From the NCBI GenBank assembly GCA_005800965.1, contig SYEA01000015.1:1-27480 (forward strand): DNA of 27,480 nucleotides, given 5' to 3'. Position 1 is the first letter of the stretch, and each line of letters opens with the position of its first letter. The notes beneath the pieces were generated by a model that saw nothing but the letters and a program-made list of their open reading frames with translations, was not told the DNA's origin and did not search any database. The stretch comes from Actinomycetota bacterium. GTDB taxonomy: Bacteria; Actinomycetota; Acidimicrobiia; Acidimicrobiales; Ilumatobacteraceae. The position numbers were made by a program, and so were the translations under genes. This document shows, piece after piece, positions 14,662-23,323 of the stretch.

Positions 14662-17600
14662 TTATTCGCGCAAGACAAGGCCGCGGTATCCGCGAGCGAA
14701 CCGATGCTGTTCGAGCAACGCCGCAACCTGCACCGTGTCGGGTGTTGCATCGTGCACACCTGCACCGTTGATTTTGCGCACTTCAATATTTTTTGCACGC
14801 CCATCTTTCACCAGCGTGCCGAGTGCGTCGACTATCGCCGAACAGTTGTGTGGCTCGAGTGTTGCCGCAAAAGTAATCAGATGATGGCTGCGCACGTCGT
14901 ACCACGCCAAAGCCTCGCCACCACCGATCAACACCACCGCCCCTGCACTGCGCGAGGGGCGGCCGGTGGTTGCCGGCCAGTCGAGCGTGGCGCCGTACGG
15001 TTGCGCGGGGTCGGTTGCGGCCAACACCTCCACACTCAACGTGCTGTCTATTTCTTTGCAGGCCCGCAGTCGGTCGACAGCCCCAGGCACCGCGAATTGT
15101 GCGGCACCTAAACCATCAACGAAGTATCCACGGCGCACGGTGCCCCGCTCTTCGAGTGCTTTGAGCACACCGTAGACACCGGCGAAGCCGCCGCGCACAT
15201 GTTCAGCCAGCACCGCTTCGCGGGTGAGCACACCGTGGCGCTCCAGCAGTTGCATGGCGACGGCGTGTAGTGCTTCCGTGGCACTAGATGGGCGTTCAAC
15301 GAGTTGCGACACGAGGCTCCAGCGCCCCTGCGCTGCTGGTGGGCCAACCCGTCCACCGCTGCCCCCACGCACATGGCGCGGTCGCACCAACCGTGCCGCC
15401 TGCCGACGAGCACTGCTTGCCGCCGGCAGCGCCCGCGCACTCTTGCCACTTCGGGCCCCGTGCAAAACCGCCCGCAGCGGGGTGAGTGAATCGTTGGTTG
15501 CTTCGCCTGCCCAGACCAAGTCCCACAGCGCTGCGAGCAGTTCGGTATCCGTCGCACCGCGCACCGCGCTACGCAACTGGCCCCAGAAACACGCGCCCCG
15601 TTCAGCAAGAGCCGTGCGAATCTGGTCGTGCACTCCACCAACTGGCGCGTCAAGTTGTTCGAATGCCGGCAAAAATGCTGCGAGTTGGTCGGCAAAAAAT
15701 AGTCGTATTCGCCCATCGTTGCCGCCCAGCGAGCCGGCACCTACCCACACAACTTCACCACTCGTGCACAAATCATCGAGCAGCGTCGAGCGATAACCGC
15801 GCACGCGCATCGGCAAGATATCGGTCTCCAGTGTGGATGCGACCAGCGCCGAGCCGGCCAACACCGTGAGAGTTTCGACCAAAGCGTCAGCACCGTGGGT
15901 TGGCGCACTCACACCATGCCACTCGGCCAGGAAGCGCGCAAATGTTTGCTGATCGACGGGCTCGACCTCTTTGCGCAACTTGGCAAGCGAACGCCGCCGC
16001 ACCATGCGCAGCACTTCGTTGTCGCACCATTCGCGTTCGGTACCGAATGGTCGAAACTCACCGCGTACCACACGATGCGCAGCCTCGAGTTGGGCAAGTG
16101 CTACTGCAATGCGCTCGACCGTGATGCCAAAGCGAGTGGCAACATCACGGGTGATGAACGGCGCATGGGTGCGGGCGTAGCGCGAAACGAGCTCCACCAG
16201 TGGTGCGTCGACTGGCTCGGTAAACGCTTGGGGCAACCCGAGCGGCAGCGCACAACCCAGTGCATCGCGAAAACGCCCCGCATCTTCTGCGGCTACGTAT
16301 CGCCGCTCGCCAGCCACCACCAACTCAATTGCGCGACGCTGGGCGACTAGTTCGCCAATTGCCGGTGAGGCGTCGGTCTCGCATCGCAACGACACTTCGT
16401 CGAGCGTCAAGTCACCCACCCGTCGCAACAAATCGTGCACTTCATCGATGGTCGTGGCGCGTCGCTCATCGACAAGTTGCTGCAGTTCAAGCTCGATATC
16501 CGCCAACACTTCGCCATCGAGCAGTTCGCGCAGTTCTTCAGAACCGAGCAAGTCGTTGAGCAAGTCACGATCCAGCGCCAGTGCCGCCGCTCGACGTTCG
16601 GCCAACGGGGCGTCGCCTTCATACATATAGGCCGCAATCCAGTTGAAGAGCAGACTCTGGGCGAACGGCGAAGCCTTGGGCGTGTCAATGCTCACTAAAC
16701 GGATGGCGCGCGAGCGCAGCCGCGACAGCACGTCGCGCAATGCCGGCACATCAAACACGTCTTGCAAGCACTCGCGACTGGTTTCTAACAACATCGGAAA
16801 CGTCGGATACTTGGCGGCCACGGCCAACAAGTCAGCGGCTCGCTGGCGCTGCTGCCACAACGGGGTGCGTTGATCGGGGCGACGACGCGGCAACAACAGT
16901 GCTCGCGCAGCACATTCGCGAAAGCGCGCTGCAAACAACGCCGTTTGTGGAACGGCAGTCACCAGCACATCGGTAATTTCGTCTGGGCTGATGAGTAGCT
17001 CTTCGATTGGCAAACGATCGACAGCCTCAGGCAAGCGCAAGACGATGCCATCGTCGCCCCACATGGTTTCGATGGGAATGCCCAGTCGCTCGAGCAGGCG
17101 GCGCTCGATGGCAATCGCCCACGGTGCGTGCACGGGTGTGCCGAATGGCGAGTGAATACAAATGCGCCAGTCGCCAATTTCGTCGCGAAAGCGTTCGACG
17201 ACGATGGTGCGGTCGGTGGGCAACGTGCCAGTGGCTTGCACTTGTTCGTCGATATACATGAGCAGATTTTTGGCCGCGAGTGGGTCAAGGCAATGGCGCT
17301 CGACCAGCATGTTTTCGGCACCAGCCGTTGGCTGCATCTCTTCGTCGCGAATCGTGCGCAAGAACTCGCCAACTGCTTGCCCAAGTTCAACCGGGCGACC
17401 AAGTCGGTCGCCGTGCCAGAACGGCATCTTGCCTGGCTCGCCTGGTGCCGGGTTGACAATGACACGATCAAATGACACATCTTCGATTCGCCAAGTTGAA
17501 GCACCGAGCACGAACGTTTCACCCGGGCGTGTTTCGTACACCATTTCCTCGTCGAGTTCACCCACCCGAGTGCCGTCTGGCAAAAACACACCAAACATGC

Positions 17601-19179
17601 CCCGGTCAGGAATCGTGCCTCCGTTGGTGACCGCCAACCGCTGCGCCCCATCGCGAGCACGCAACGTGTCGGCGATGCGATCCCACACGATGCGCGGGCG
17701 CAAATCACGGAACTCTTCGCTGGGGTACCGGCCCGCCAGTAGATCCAGCACGTTGTTGCGCACCTCGTCGGACAACTCGGCGAAGTTGGCACATCGACGA
17801 ATCATCGCCGTAACCGAAGCAACGCTGCAATCAGGGTGCATGGCCACGTGCGCCACGATGTGTTGGGCCAATACGTCGAGTGGATTGCGCAGATACCTGG
17901 TGGATTCGATGTCGGCATCCAACATGCGTCGGGCCACCACGGCAACTTCGAGCAAGTCATGTCGATGTTTCGGAAACACCTTGCCCTTGCTGGCCTCACC
18001 CACTGAATGCCCGGCGCGACCAATGCGCTGCAGACCGCGGCTCACGGCGCCAGGTGACTCGACTTGAATCACCAGATCCACTGCACCCATGTCGATGCCC
18101 AACTCAAGGCTGCTGGTGGCCACGATGGCACGCAGTTGCCCGCGCTTAAGTTGGTCTTCGATCACGATTCGTTGTTCACGCGCCAGCGAGCCGTGGTGTG
18201 CTTTGACAAAGTCGGCCTCACCCAAACCAAGGTCAACTGCTAACTCGTTGAGTTGTGCCGCAAGTCGTTCGGCACCACGTCGGGCATTGCAAAAAATAAT
18301 GGTGCTGCGATGTTGTTGCACCAATTCGAGAATCTTCGGGGTGATGCTCGGCCAAATGCTGGTGCGTCGCTCTACACCTGCGGCCGTGGCTGGGCCACTG
18401 CGAAGTTCGGTGGTTACTTTGCCGAGCGAACCCATGTCTTCGATGGGCACCACGACTTCGATTTGCATCGGTTTGCGGGCGCCGGCGTCGACAATGGAAA
18501 CGGTTCGTGGTGCGCCATCGCGATAGCCACCCAAAAAGCGTGCGACTTCTTCGAGTGGGCGTTGCGTGGCCGACAACCCGATGCGCTGGGGGGCCACCGC
18601 GGTGAGTTCTTCGAGGCGTTCGAGCGACAGAGCCAAGTGTGCTCCGCGTTTGGTGGCAGCGATTGCGTGGATTTCGTCGATGATGACCGTGTCAATGTTG
18701 GCCAGCGTCGAGCGCGCCGACGAAGTGAGCATGAGATACAAACTTTCGGGCGTGGTAATCAACACGTCCGGCGGGTGGCGCAACATGCGTTGGCGATCAC
18801 GAGCGCTGGTGTCGCCGGTGCGCAAGGCCACTGCTGGTTCGCGAAAGTTGTGCCCGAGTCGTTCGGCAGCATGACGGATTCCGACAATGGGTGCCCGCAA
18901 GTTTTTTTCGACGTCAAAGGCCAGTGCGCGAAGTGGTGACACATACAACACACGTGTGGTCGATACTTCGGCCACGTCGCGGGTGACCAAACGATCGATC
19001 GCCACCAAGAACGCAGCGAGTGTTTTGCCGCTGCCAGTTGGTGCAGAAATAAGTGTGTGATTGCCGCCCAAGATGTGCACGAACCCTTCGGCCTGTGCCG
19101 GGGTTGCCGCCGGAAACGACGTGGCGAACCAAGCCTGTACCGCCGGCGAAAACTGGTCGAGCACGGTGTCAGTAGCCAC
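14662..19179 (-). CDS. lhr: Lhr-type large ATP-dependent helicase
   Basis: A 1505-residue superfamily 2 helicase from GTG 19179 (MATDTVLDQFSPAVQAWF). Walker A SAPTGSGKT is at 45-53, DEIH at 168-171, LSATQRP follows as motif III, and LQRIGRAGHS as motif VI. The Lhr core (winged helix and Lhr-specific domain, including GDWRICIHSPFGTPVHAPWA) and the long C-terminal region characteristic of full-length bacterial Lhr follow. The length is close to mycobacterial Lhr, a 3'-5' DNA/RNA-DNA helicase linked to DNA repair. The frame is open to an ATG at 19227, but those codons overlap the divergent DtxR-type start. A TANNNT box 6 nt before GTG 19179 supports the shorter form. Confidence 0.93.
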   Translation of the reverse strand: MATDTVLDQFSPAVQAWFATSFPAATPAQAEGFVHILGGNHTLISAPTGSGKTLAAFLVAIDRLVTRDVAEVSTTRVLYVSPLRALAFDVEKNLRAPIVGIRHAAERLGHNFREPAVALRTGDTSARDRQRMLRHPPDVLITTPESLYLMLTSSARSTLANIDTVIIDEIHAIAATKRGAHLALSLERLEELTAVAPQRIGLSATQRPLEEVARFLGGYRDGAPRTVSIVDAGARKPMQIEVVVPIEDMGSLGKVTTELRSGPATAAGVERRTSIWPSITPKILELVQQHRSTIIFCNARRGAERLAAQLNELAVDLGLGEADFVKAHHGSLAREQRIVIEDQLKRGQLRAIVATSSLELGIDMGAVDLVIQVESPGAVSRGLQRIGRAGHSVGEASKGKVFPKHRHDLLEVAVVARRMLDADIESTRYLRNPLDVLAQHIVAHVAMHPDCSVASVTAMIRRCANFAELSDEVRNNVLDLLAGRYPSEEFRDLRPRIVWDRIADTLRARDGAQRLAVTNGGTIPDRGMFGVFLPDGTRVGELDEEMVYETRPGETFVLGASTWRIEDVSFDRVIVNPAPGEPGKMPFWHGDRLGRPVELGQAVGEFLRTIRDEEMQPTAGAENMLVERHCLDPLAAKNLLMYIDEQVQATGTLPTDRTIVVERFRDEIGDWRICIHSPFGTPVHAPWAIAIERRLLERLGIPIETMWGDDGIVLRLPEAVDRLPIEELLISPDEITDVLVTAVPQTALFAARFRECAARALLLPRRRPDQRTPLWQQRQRAADLLAVAAKYPTFPMLLETSRECLQDVFDVPALRDVLSRLRSRAIRLVSIDTPKASPFAQSLLFNWIAAYMYEGDAPLAERRAAALALDRDLLNDLLGSEELRELLDGEVLADIELELQQLVDERRATTIDEVHDLLRRVGDLTLDEVSLRCETDASPAIGELVAQRRAIELVVAGERRYVAAEDAGRFRDALGCALPLGLPQAFTEPVDAPLVELVSRYARTHAPFITRDVATRFGITVERIAVALAQLEAAHRVVRGEFRPFGTEREWCDNEVLRMVRRRSLAKLRKEVEPVDQQTFARFLAEWHGVSAPTHGADALVETLTVLAGSALVASTLETDILPMRVRGYRSTLLDDLCTSGEVVWVGAGSLGGNDGRIRLFFADQLAAFLPAFEQLDAPVGGVHDQIRTALAERGACFWGQLRSAVRGATDTELLAALWDLVWAGEATNDSLTPLRAVLHGARSGKSARALPAASSARRQAARLVRPRHVRGGSGGRVGPPAAQGRWSLVSQLVERPSSATEALHAVAMQLLERHGVLTREAVLAEHVRGGFAGVYGVLKALEERGTVRRGYFVDGLGAAQFAVPGAVDRLRACKEIDSTLSVEVLAATDPAQPYGATLDWPATTGRPSRSAGAVVLIGGGEALAWYDVRSHHLITFAATLEPHNCSAIVDALGTLVKDGRAKNIEVRKINGAGVHDATPDTVQVAALLEQHRFARGYRGLVLRE

Positions 19180-19185
19180 TGCCGA

Positions 19186-19218
19186 AGAGTACCTACTCGG
19201 TGTGCCGATAGGTACGCT
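19186..19218. promoter_or_regulatory. Inverted-repeat divergent promoter between lhr and the DtxR-type gene
   Basis: GTACCTA (19189-19195) and TAGGTAC (19209-19215) are a perfect inverted repeat. Inside them TCGG/CCGA continues the symmetry with one unpaired base. Each arm runs into a -10-like box: TACTCT on the minus strand (19191-19186), 6 nt before the lhr GTG, and TACGCT on the plus strand (19213-19218), 7 nt before the regulator ATG. Both genes would be leaderless. A dimeric regulator binding the repeat could block both promoters; the DtxR-type protein itself is the obvious candidate. Confidence 0.5.
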
Positions 19219-19225
19219 GAGCGCC

Positions 19226-19894
19226 ATGCCCGTGGTTGGTGAGCATCATCCCGCCTTCGAGGAATACTGCGAGTGCATCTACGAAATGCGCGAGGACCAA
19301 GCCGAAATCATCCAGGCTCGGCTAGCCGAACGGCTCAATGTGTCACGCGCCTCGGTGTCAGAAATGGTGAAGCGCATGGAAGCCGCCTTACTGCTGAAAG
19401 TCGATCAGACCCAACTCCAACTCACCGCCAAAGGCGAAGAGCTTGCGTCGCGAATTGTGCGTCGCCACCGGCTGGCCGAACGTTTTCTTATCGACGTCAT
19501 CGGACTGCCGTGGGAGCGCGCCCACCACGAAGCCTGCAAGTGGGAGCACGTGATCAGCGCCGACGTCGAAGAGGGTCTCGCTCGCTTGCTGGGCAACCCC
19601 ACCACGTGCCCGCACGGCAACCCGATTCCGGGCACGGTGCTCAGCAATGTGGCAGTAACCGCGCTGGCCAAAGTTGCCCAAGGAACGCGCTTCACCGTGG
19701 TGCGTATTCCCGAAGAAATCGAAGAACGTGATGGAGCACTACACGACCTGCAGTCACAACACATCACGCCCGGTCGCGAATGCACGCTGGTCGAACATCG
19801 CAACGGCGCAGCACGGCTCATCGTGCACAACACCACTGATCATGCCGCAACCCTTGATTCTTTCGTCAGCGCGCGACTGCTCGTCACGCAATAA
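19226..19894 (+). CDS. DtxR/IdeR/MntR-family metal-dependent regulator
   Basis: A 222-residue protein from ATG 19226. The N-terminal winged helix (about 8-70) has AEIIQARLAERLNVSRASVSEMVKRM. The dimerisation/metal domain carries RRHRLAERFLIDVIGL and HHEACKWEHVIS. The C-terminal SH3-like/FeoA domain is about 150-222. Aligned to DtxR with a constant +2 offset, His81, Glu85, His100, Cys104, Glu107 and His108 correspond to DtxR His79, Glu83, His98, Cys102, Glu105 and His106. The DtxR Met10 position is Glu12 here. A lipoprotein gene follows after 6 bp. Iron or manganese response is expected; which metal is uncertain. Confidence 0.88.
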   Translation: MPVVGEHHPAFEEYCECIYEMREDQAEIIQARLAERLNVSRASVSEMVKRMEAALLLKVDQTQLQLTAKGEELASRIVRRHRLAERFLIDVIGLPWERAHHEACKWEHVISADVEEGLARLLGNPTTCPHGNPIPGTVLSNVAVTALAKVAQGTRFTVVRIPEEIEERDGALHDLQSQHITPGRECTLVEHRNGAARLIVHNTTDHAATLDSFVSARLLVTQ

Positions 19895-19900
19895 CACGCC

Positions 19901-20371
19901 ATGATTGCTCAGGGTTTGTTTCGTACCAAGATCGTGGCGTTCACAACGGCGATGACATTCGCAGCGGCATTTGTCGCCACTGGTTGTGCCACCGAAATCA
20001 TCGAGCTCGACGCACCGTCCACCACCGTTGACGGCCAAGGCGACGGCACCATCTCGCAGCCGGTTCCGGCTGATGCAACCTTGGCCGAACTCACGGTGAT
20101 TTTGCGCAACGAAGTCGACCTGCTCAGCCAGGCAATATTTGTCACCGACCGTGATGCAGCGCGTGAACATCTCGTAAGCATCAACACTGCCTGGGCATAT
20201 ATCGAGCCGTTGATCGTGGCTCAGTATGGTGAGCTTGCCGATCAACTCACCTACGACCTGCGCCGCGTCATTGAACTGGCCCGCAGTGCAGTTGAACGCA
20301 ATCGCCCAGCGGATGCCGGAAAAGCAAAAGCTTTTCTGCGGCTGGCGCTTGCTTCACTCAACGTCCAATAG
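19901..20371 (+). CDS. Putative lipoprotein, probably co-transcribed with the metal regulator
   Basis: A 156-residue protein with a lipoprotein signal: hydrophobic IVAFTTAMTFAAAFVATG, then Cys29 in a VATGC lipobox. The mature part has an acidic, Thr/Pro-rich linker (about 30-58), then a helical region (LAELTVILRNEVDLLSQAIF; WAYIEPLIVAQYGELADQL; VIELARSAVERN). I do not recognise the family. The helical part faintly recalls proteins of bacterial iron-uptake systems, but no ligand motif is visible. The 6-bp gap to the DtxR-type gene suggests one transcript and possible metal regulation. Surface location is likely, role unknown. Confidence 0.68.
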   Translation: MIAQGLFRTKIVAFTTAMTFAAAFVATGCATEIIELDAPSTTVDGQGDGTISQPVPADATLAELTVILRNEVDLLSQAIFVTDRDAAREHLVSINTAWAYIEPLIVAQYGELADQLTYDLRRVIELARSAVERNRPADAGKAKAFLRLALASLNVQ

Positions 20372-20404
20372 TTGTATCACTCTGGCGGCAGTACCTAGCC
20401 GCAA

Positions 20405-22519
20405 CTAGTCACGTAGTTCGACCGGCAACTCGCGCGAGTGCACCACAACAAGGCGCTGGGTGGAACGTGTGAGGGCGACATACAACCCGCGTGGTCCAGC
20501 ATCGACAGATTCATAAATGTCGGTTGGCTCGACCACGACCACTCCGTCCATCTCTAGACCTTTTACCAAGCTGACCGGCACCACCGTCAATGTGGCCTCG
20601 AGTGCGCTGGCACCTGCCCGACCAAACTTCACACCATTTGATTCGAGCGACGACGAAAGAGCATCCACCAAATTGTCGGGGCACACGATGCCCACACGAC
20701 CAGTGGCGAGCTCGGCCACCAGCGTGCGAGCCTCTTTGGCTACTCCAGCAAACAACTGCTCACGAGACGTCTTAATGATGCGAGGTTCGGCATCGCCTTC
20801 ACGCACGGCTGTCGGCGGGGTCTGCTGAGGTGCTGCAGTGGGCAGTAGTCGGGCGGCCAACTCCATAATTTGGCGCGGAATTCGGTAGCCCACCGACAAT
20901 TCAGCGACCGTTGCGTCACGGTTCTTGGGAAGCAGCGCCAGCACGTCGCTCCAGTCGTGGGGTGCAAATGGCCCAGTGGCTTGGGCGATATCGCCCACCA
21001 CTGTCATTGCCCCGTTGAGCGACCGACGCCCCACCATGCGCAACTGCAGCGGCGTTAAGTCCTGCACTTCGTCAACCACGATGTGGCCGTAAGTCTCGAT
21101 TTCATCGGCTTCTTCAATGACACCACCTTTGCGCGGCTTGGGGCCAAGCATGTGTCGCGCTTCGTCAAGCAGTGCCACGTCGGCGTCACTGAACTTGGCA
21201 GTGCCCAATTCGGCAGCCCGAGGCCGATAGAGCGCCTCGATCTCCGCGTCCGACAACAGGTTGCGGCCTGCCGACTTGAGCAATGCCTTTGAACCGAAAA
21301 GGTCGTGCAACAATTCGGCTGCTGACAACGCTGGCCAGATGCGAAACACGAGTGAACGAAACTCGGGGATCTCGCGCAGTCTTGCTCGCGCAGTGGTCAA
21401 AGTGTGTTCTTCATCGCGCATCATCGGCATCAGCATTGATACCAATTCGCCTTCGACTGCTCGACATAATTCGTTGTGTCGCCTACTGCGACGCGCTGCT
21501 TCTTTCACCACACGTGCGGTATCACCTGGTTGCAAACGCAGGTATCCGCCGCCATACGGCAACTCGAACGGTTCTTTCAAAGCTCGTTGCCGGTCACGCA
21601 CTGCTCGTTGCAGAACTTCGACCATCCGCAAGTCGCCTTTTATGCGGCGCGCCAACGGCGAATCGACTGCCCCATAGTGAACGTCGCTTACAAGATCTCC
21701 GAGCACCGCTTCGCGCACACCGGATTCGCCCAACGATGGCAGCACCCGTTCGATGTAGCGTAAGAACACTCGGTTGGGCCCGATGACTAACACACCTTGA
21801 TCGGCGAGTGGAAATCGAAACGTGTACAACAAATATGCAGCGCGATGCAACGCAACGACGGTCTTGCCGGTGCCCGGCCCACCCTGCACCACCAACACAC
21901 CCTTGTTCGGCGCACGAATAATGACGTCTTGTTCTGCCTGGATCGTGGCGACGATGTCGCCCAACTGGCCACTGCGGCCTTTGCTGAGTGCTGCGAGCAA
22001 GGTGCTTTGGCCGCGCAACTGTGGCGTGTCAAGGCCGTCATCGCGCCCGATGCCGAGTCTGTTGGCGCCAAAGAGCTCGTCTTCGATGGCCACGAGTTGT
22101 CGACTTTCCATCATGAAGTGTCGACGGCGCATGAGTTGCATAGTTTCGCGACCCGTCGCCCGATAAAACGGTTCGGCAACGGGTGCACGCCAATCGACAA
22201 TTAACTGGTTGCTATCCGCATCCGCCACCGCCAGCCGACCGATGTGAAAAGCCTCGGGGTTGCCGCCACCATCGGGGGTGCGATCGATGCGGCCAAATGC
22301 CAAGGCAGCATCACCGATGTCGAGCCCGTTGAGCATTTGCACCAGTTTTTCGTCAAAGTAGTTGCGCTCGTAGCGCTCTTGAAAGGTGCCACCGCGCTGC
22401 CCCTCGGTCAGGTTGCGCACGGCCAAGGCCCGTTCCCGCACGTCGACCAGGGCCCGATAGGCGCGGTCAATGTGCGCTTGTTCGTCGGCGAGATCGGGGT
22501 GGTTGGACTGGTCAGTCAT
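20405..22519 (-). CDS. helD: HelD-like UvrD/Rep-family ATPase
   Basis: A 704-residue superfamily 1 protein. The N-terminal helical arm (about 1-60; ADEQAHIDRAYRALVDVRER, FQERYERNYFDEKLV) is followed by a HelD-type segment (LIVDWRAPVAEPFYRATG). Walker A is GGPGTGKT (213-220), then VVALHRAAYLLYTFR. Later motifs are VVDEVQDLTPLQLRM (motif II), GDIAQATGPF (motif III) and YVALTRSTQRLVVVH (motif VI). This layout is that of HelD, which removes stalled RNA polymerase from DNA, rather than processive UvrD/PcrA. In actinobacteria some HelD proteins give rifampicin tolerance. A TAGCAT box lies 15 nt before the ATG on the minus strand. Confidence 0.87.
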   Translation of the reverse strand: MTDQSNHPDLADEQAHIDRAYRALVDVRERALAVRNLTEGQRGGTFQERYERNYFDEKLVQMLNGLDIGDAALAFGRIDRTPDGGGNPEAFHIGRLAVADADSNQLIVDWRAPVAEPFYRATGRETMQLMRRRHFMMESRQLVAIEDELFGANRLGIGRDDGLDTPQLRGQSTLLAALSKGRSGQLGDIVATIQAEQDVIIRAPNKGVLVVQGGPGTGKTVVALHRAAYLLYTFRFPLADQGVLVIGPNRVFLRYIERVLPSLGESGVREAVLGDLVSDVHYGAVDSPLARRIKGDLRMVEVLQRAVRDRQRALKEPFELPYGGGYLRLQPGDTARVVKEAARRSRRHNELCRAVEGELVSMLMPMMRDEEHTLTTARARLREIPEFRSLVFRIWPALSAAELLHDLFGSKALLKSAGRNLLSDAEIEALYRPRAAELGTAKFSDADVALLDEARHMLGPKPRKGGVIEEADEIETYGHIVVDEVQDLTPLQLRMVGRRSLNGAMTVVGDIAQATGPFAPHDWSDVLALLPKNRDATVAELSVGYRIPRQIMELAARLLPTAAPQQTPPTAVREGDAEPRIIKTSREQLFAGVAKEARTLVAELATGRVGIVCPDNLVDALSSSLESNGVKFGRAGASALEATLTVVPVSLVKGLEMDGVVVVEPTDIYESVDAGPRGLYVALTRSTQRLVVVHSRELPVELRD

Positions 22520-22651
22520 TTTTTGGGTTTATGAATGCTACCGAAGAAAAATCAACGCACGATTACGCAGCTAGGGGCACACATCTGACAAAGTCATGTT
22601 TGGTTCCGAGTTAGTAGTCAAGCGTGACAAGCCATATTCGCTACGACAAAC

Positions 22652-22657
22652 AAGGAG
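22652..22657 (+). promoter_or_regulatory. Strong Shine-Dalgarno of the 22664 lipoprotein gene
   Basis: AAGGAG lies 6 nt before ATG 22664. This is one of the few canonical ribosome binding sites in the window. It fixes the start and implies a real 5' leader in the 144-bp gap to helD. Confidence 0.7.
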
Positions 22658-22663
22658 CCCTGA

Positions 22664-23323
22664 ATGTCGCACCACCAACGACTGGGTTTTTATGCGTGTG
22701 CTTACGTGTGCGTTGCGGTGGTGCTGGCCACCGGATGTGCAGCCCCAACCGAACTAAGTTTCGACTCGGCACCATCTGCAACACAGCCTTTAACACAGGC
22801 TTTAACACAGGCTGAGTATTTGCCGCCCGATGATCTTGCAGCGCCCGCTGCTGACCTGGTTGCTCGCCCCGCACAGCCCGGCGATGCCACCCCGCAGGCT
22901 GTTGAGCAGTCGTTTACCGCATTGCTGGCGCAGTGGGTCGGATGTTTTCAACGCCCCGTGCGCTGCGACATCACACGCTTCACCGCCCCCGACTCACCCG
23001 AGCGCACACGGCTTGGTGAAGCACTGGCTTTTTATGCCAACGAACAACTGCGCACCAAACCCGACGAGGGCCGTTTGGAGTGGTCACTAGAGGCACTCAC
23101 GTTTACATCGAGTGATCGGGTACGACTCACCACATGCGAGTACGACACACGTATTTATTTTGACGCCAGTATGGCCGATACCGAACTTGGTGACATCATC
23201 TTTGATTCCACAATCTGGACCCGCCGAGTGGAATGGACTCTGGCCAAGGTGAACGAATCATGGCAACTGTGGTCGCGGCGAATCGAGCGTCGCTCGCCCG
23301 CCGTGCGGTTTTGTGCGCCATGA
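22664..23323 (+). CDS. Putative lipoprotein of unknown function
   Basis: A 219-residue protein with a lipoprotein signal: hydrophobic YACAYVCVAVVLATG ending in LATGC with Cys25. A low-complexity linker rich in Thr, Gln, Ala and Pro (about 26-80) contains a small 4-residue duplication (LTQALTQA). The globular part begins near VEQSFTALLAQWVGCFQRPVRCD and includes LEALTFTSSDRVRLTTCEYDTRIYFD and WTRRVEWTLAKVNESWQLWSRRI. It resembles small secreted domains of the NTF2/SnoaL-like size class, but no family can be assigned. It overlaps the next gene as ATGA, so the two products are probably made together. Confidence 0.7.
   Translation: MSHHQRLGFYACAYVCVAVVLATGCAAPTELSFDSAPSATQPLTQALTQAEYLPPDDLAAPAADLVARPAQPGDATPQAVEQSFTALLAQWVGCFQRPVRCDITRFTAPDSPERTRLGEALAFYANEQLRTKPDEGRLEWSLEALTFTSSDRVRLTTCEYDTRIYFDASMADTELGDIIFDSTIWTRRVEWTLAKVNESWQLWSRRIERRSPAVRFCAP
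22788..22811. repeat. 12-bp tandem duplication in a lipoprotein linker
   Basis: CTTTAACACAGG occurs twice, head to tail (22788-22799, 22800-22811). It stays in frame and encodes LTQALTQA in the linker after the lipobox. A linker could tolerate such a length change. Confidence 0.8.

Noticed and set aside
15108..15740. A 210-codon minus-strand open frame inside lhr in another frame
   Set aside because: It lies wholly inside lhr, which is intact across this region, and shows no family motif.
19180..19227. Longer lhr start at ATG 19227
   Set aside because: It overlaps the divergent regulator ATG and reads through the promoter repeat. GTG 19179 matches the usual Lhr N-terminus and has a TANNNT box at leaderless spacing.
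23233..23319. Upstream start of the secreted-protein gene inside the lipoprotein gene
   Set aside because: It buries the signal peptide behind 29 residues. ATG 23320 gives a clean signal and an ATGA overlap.
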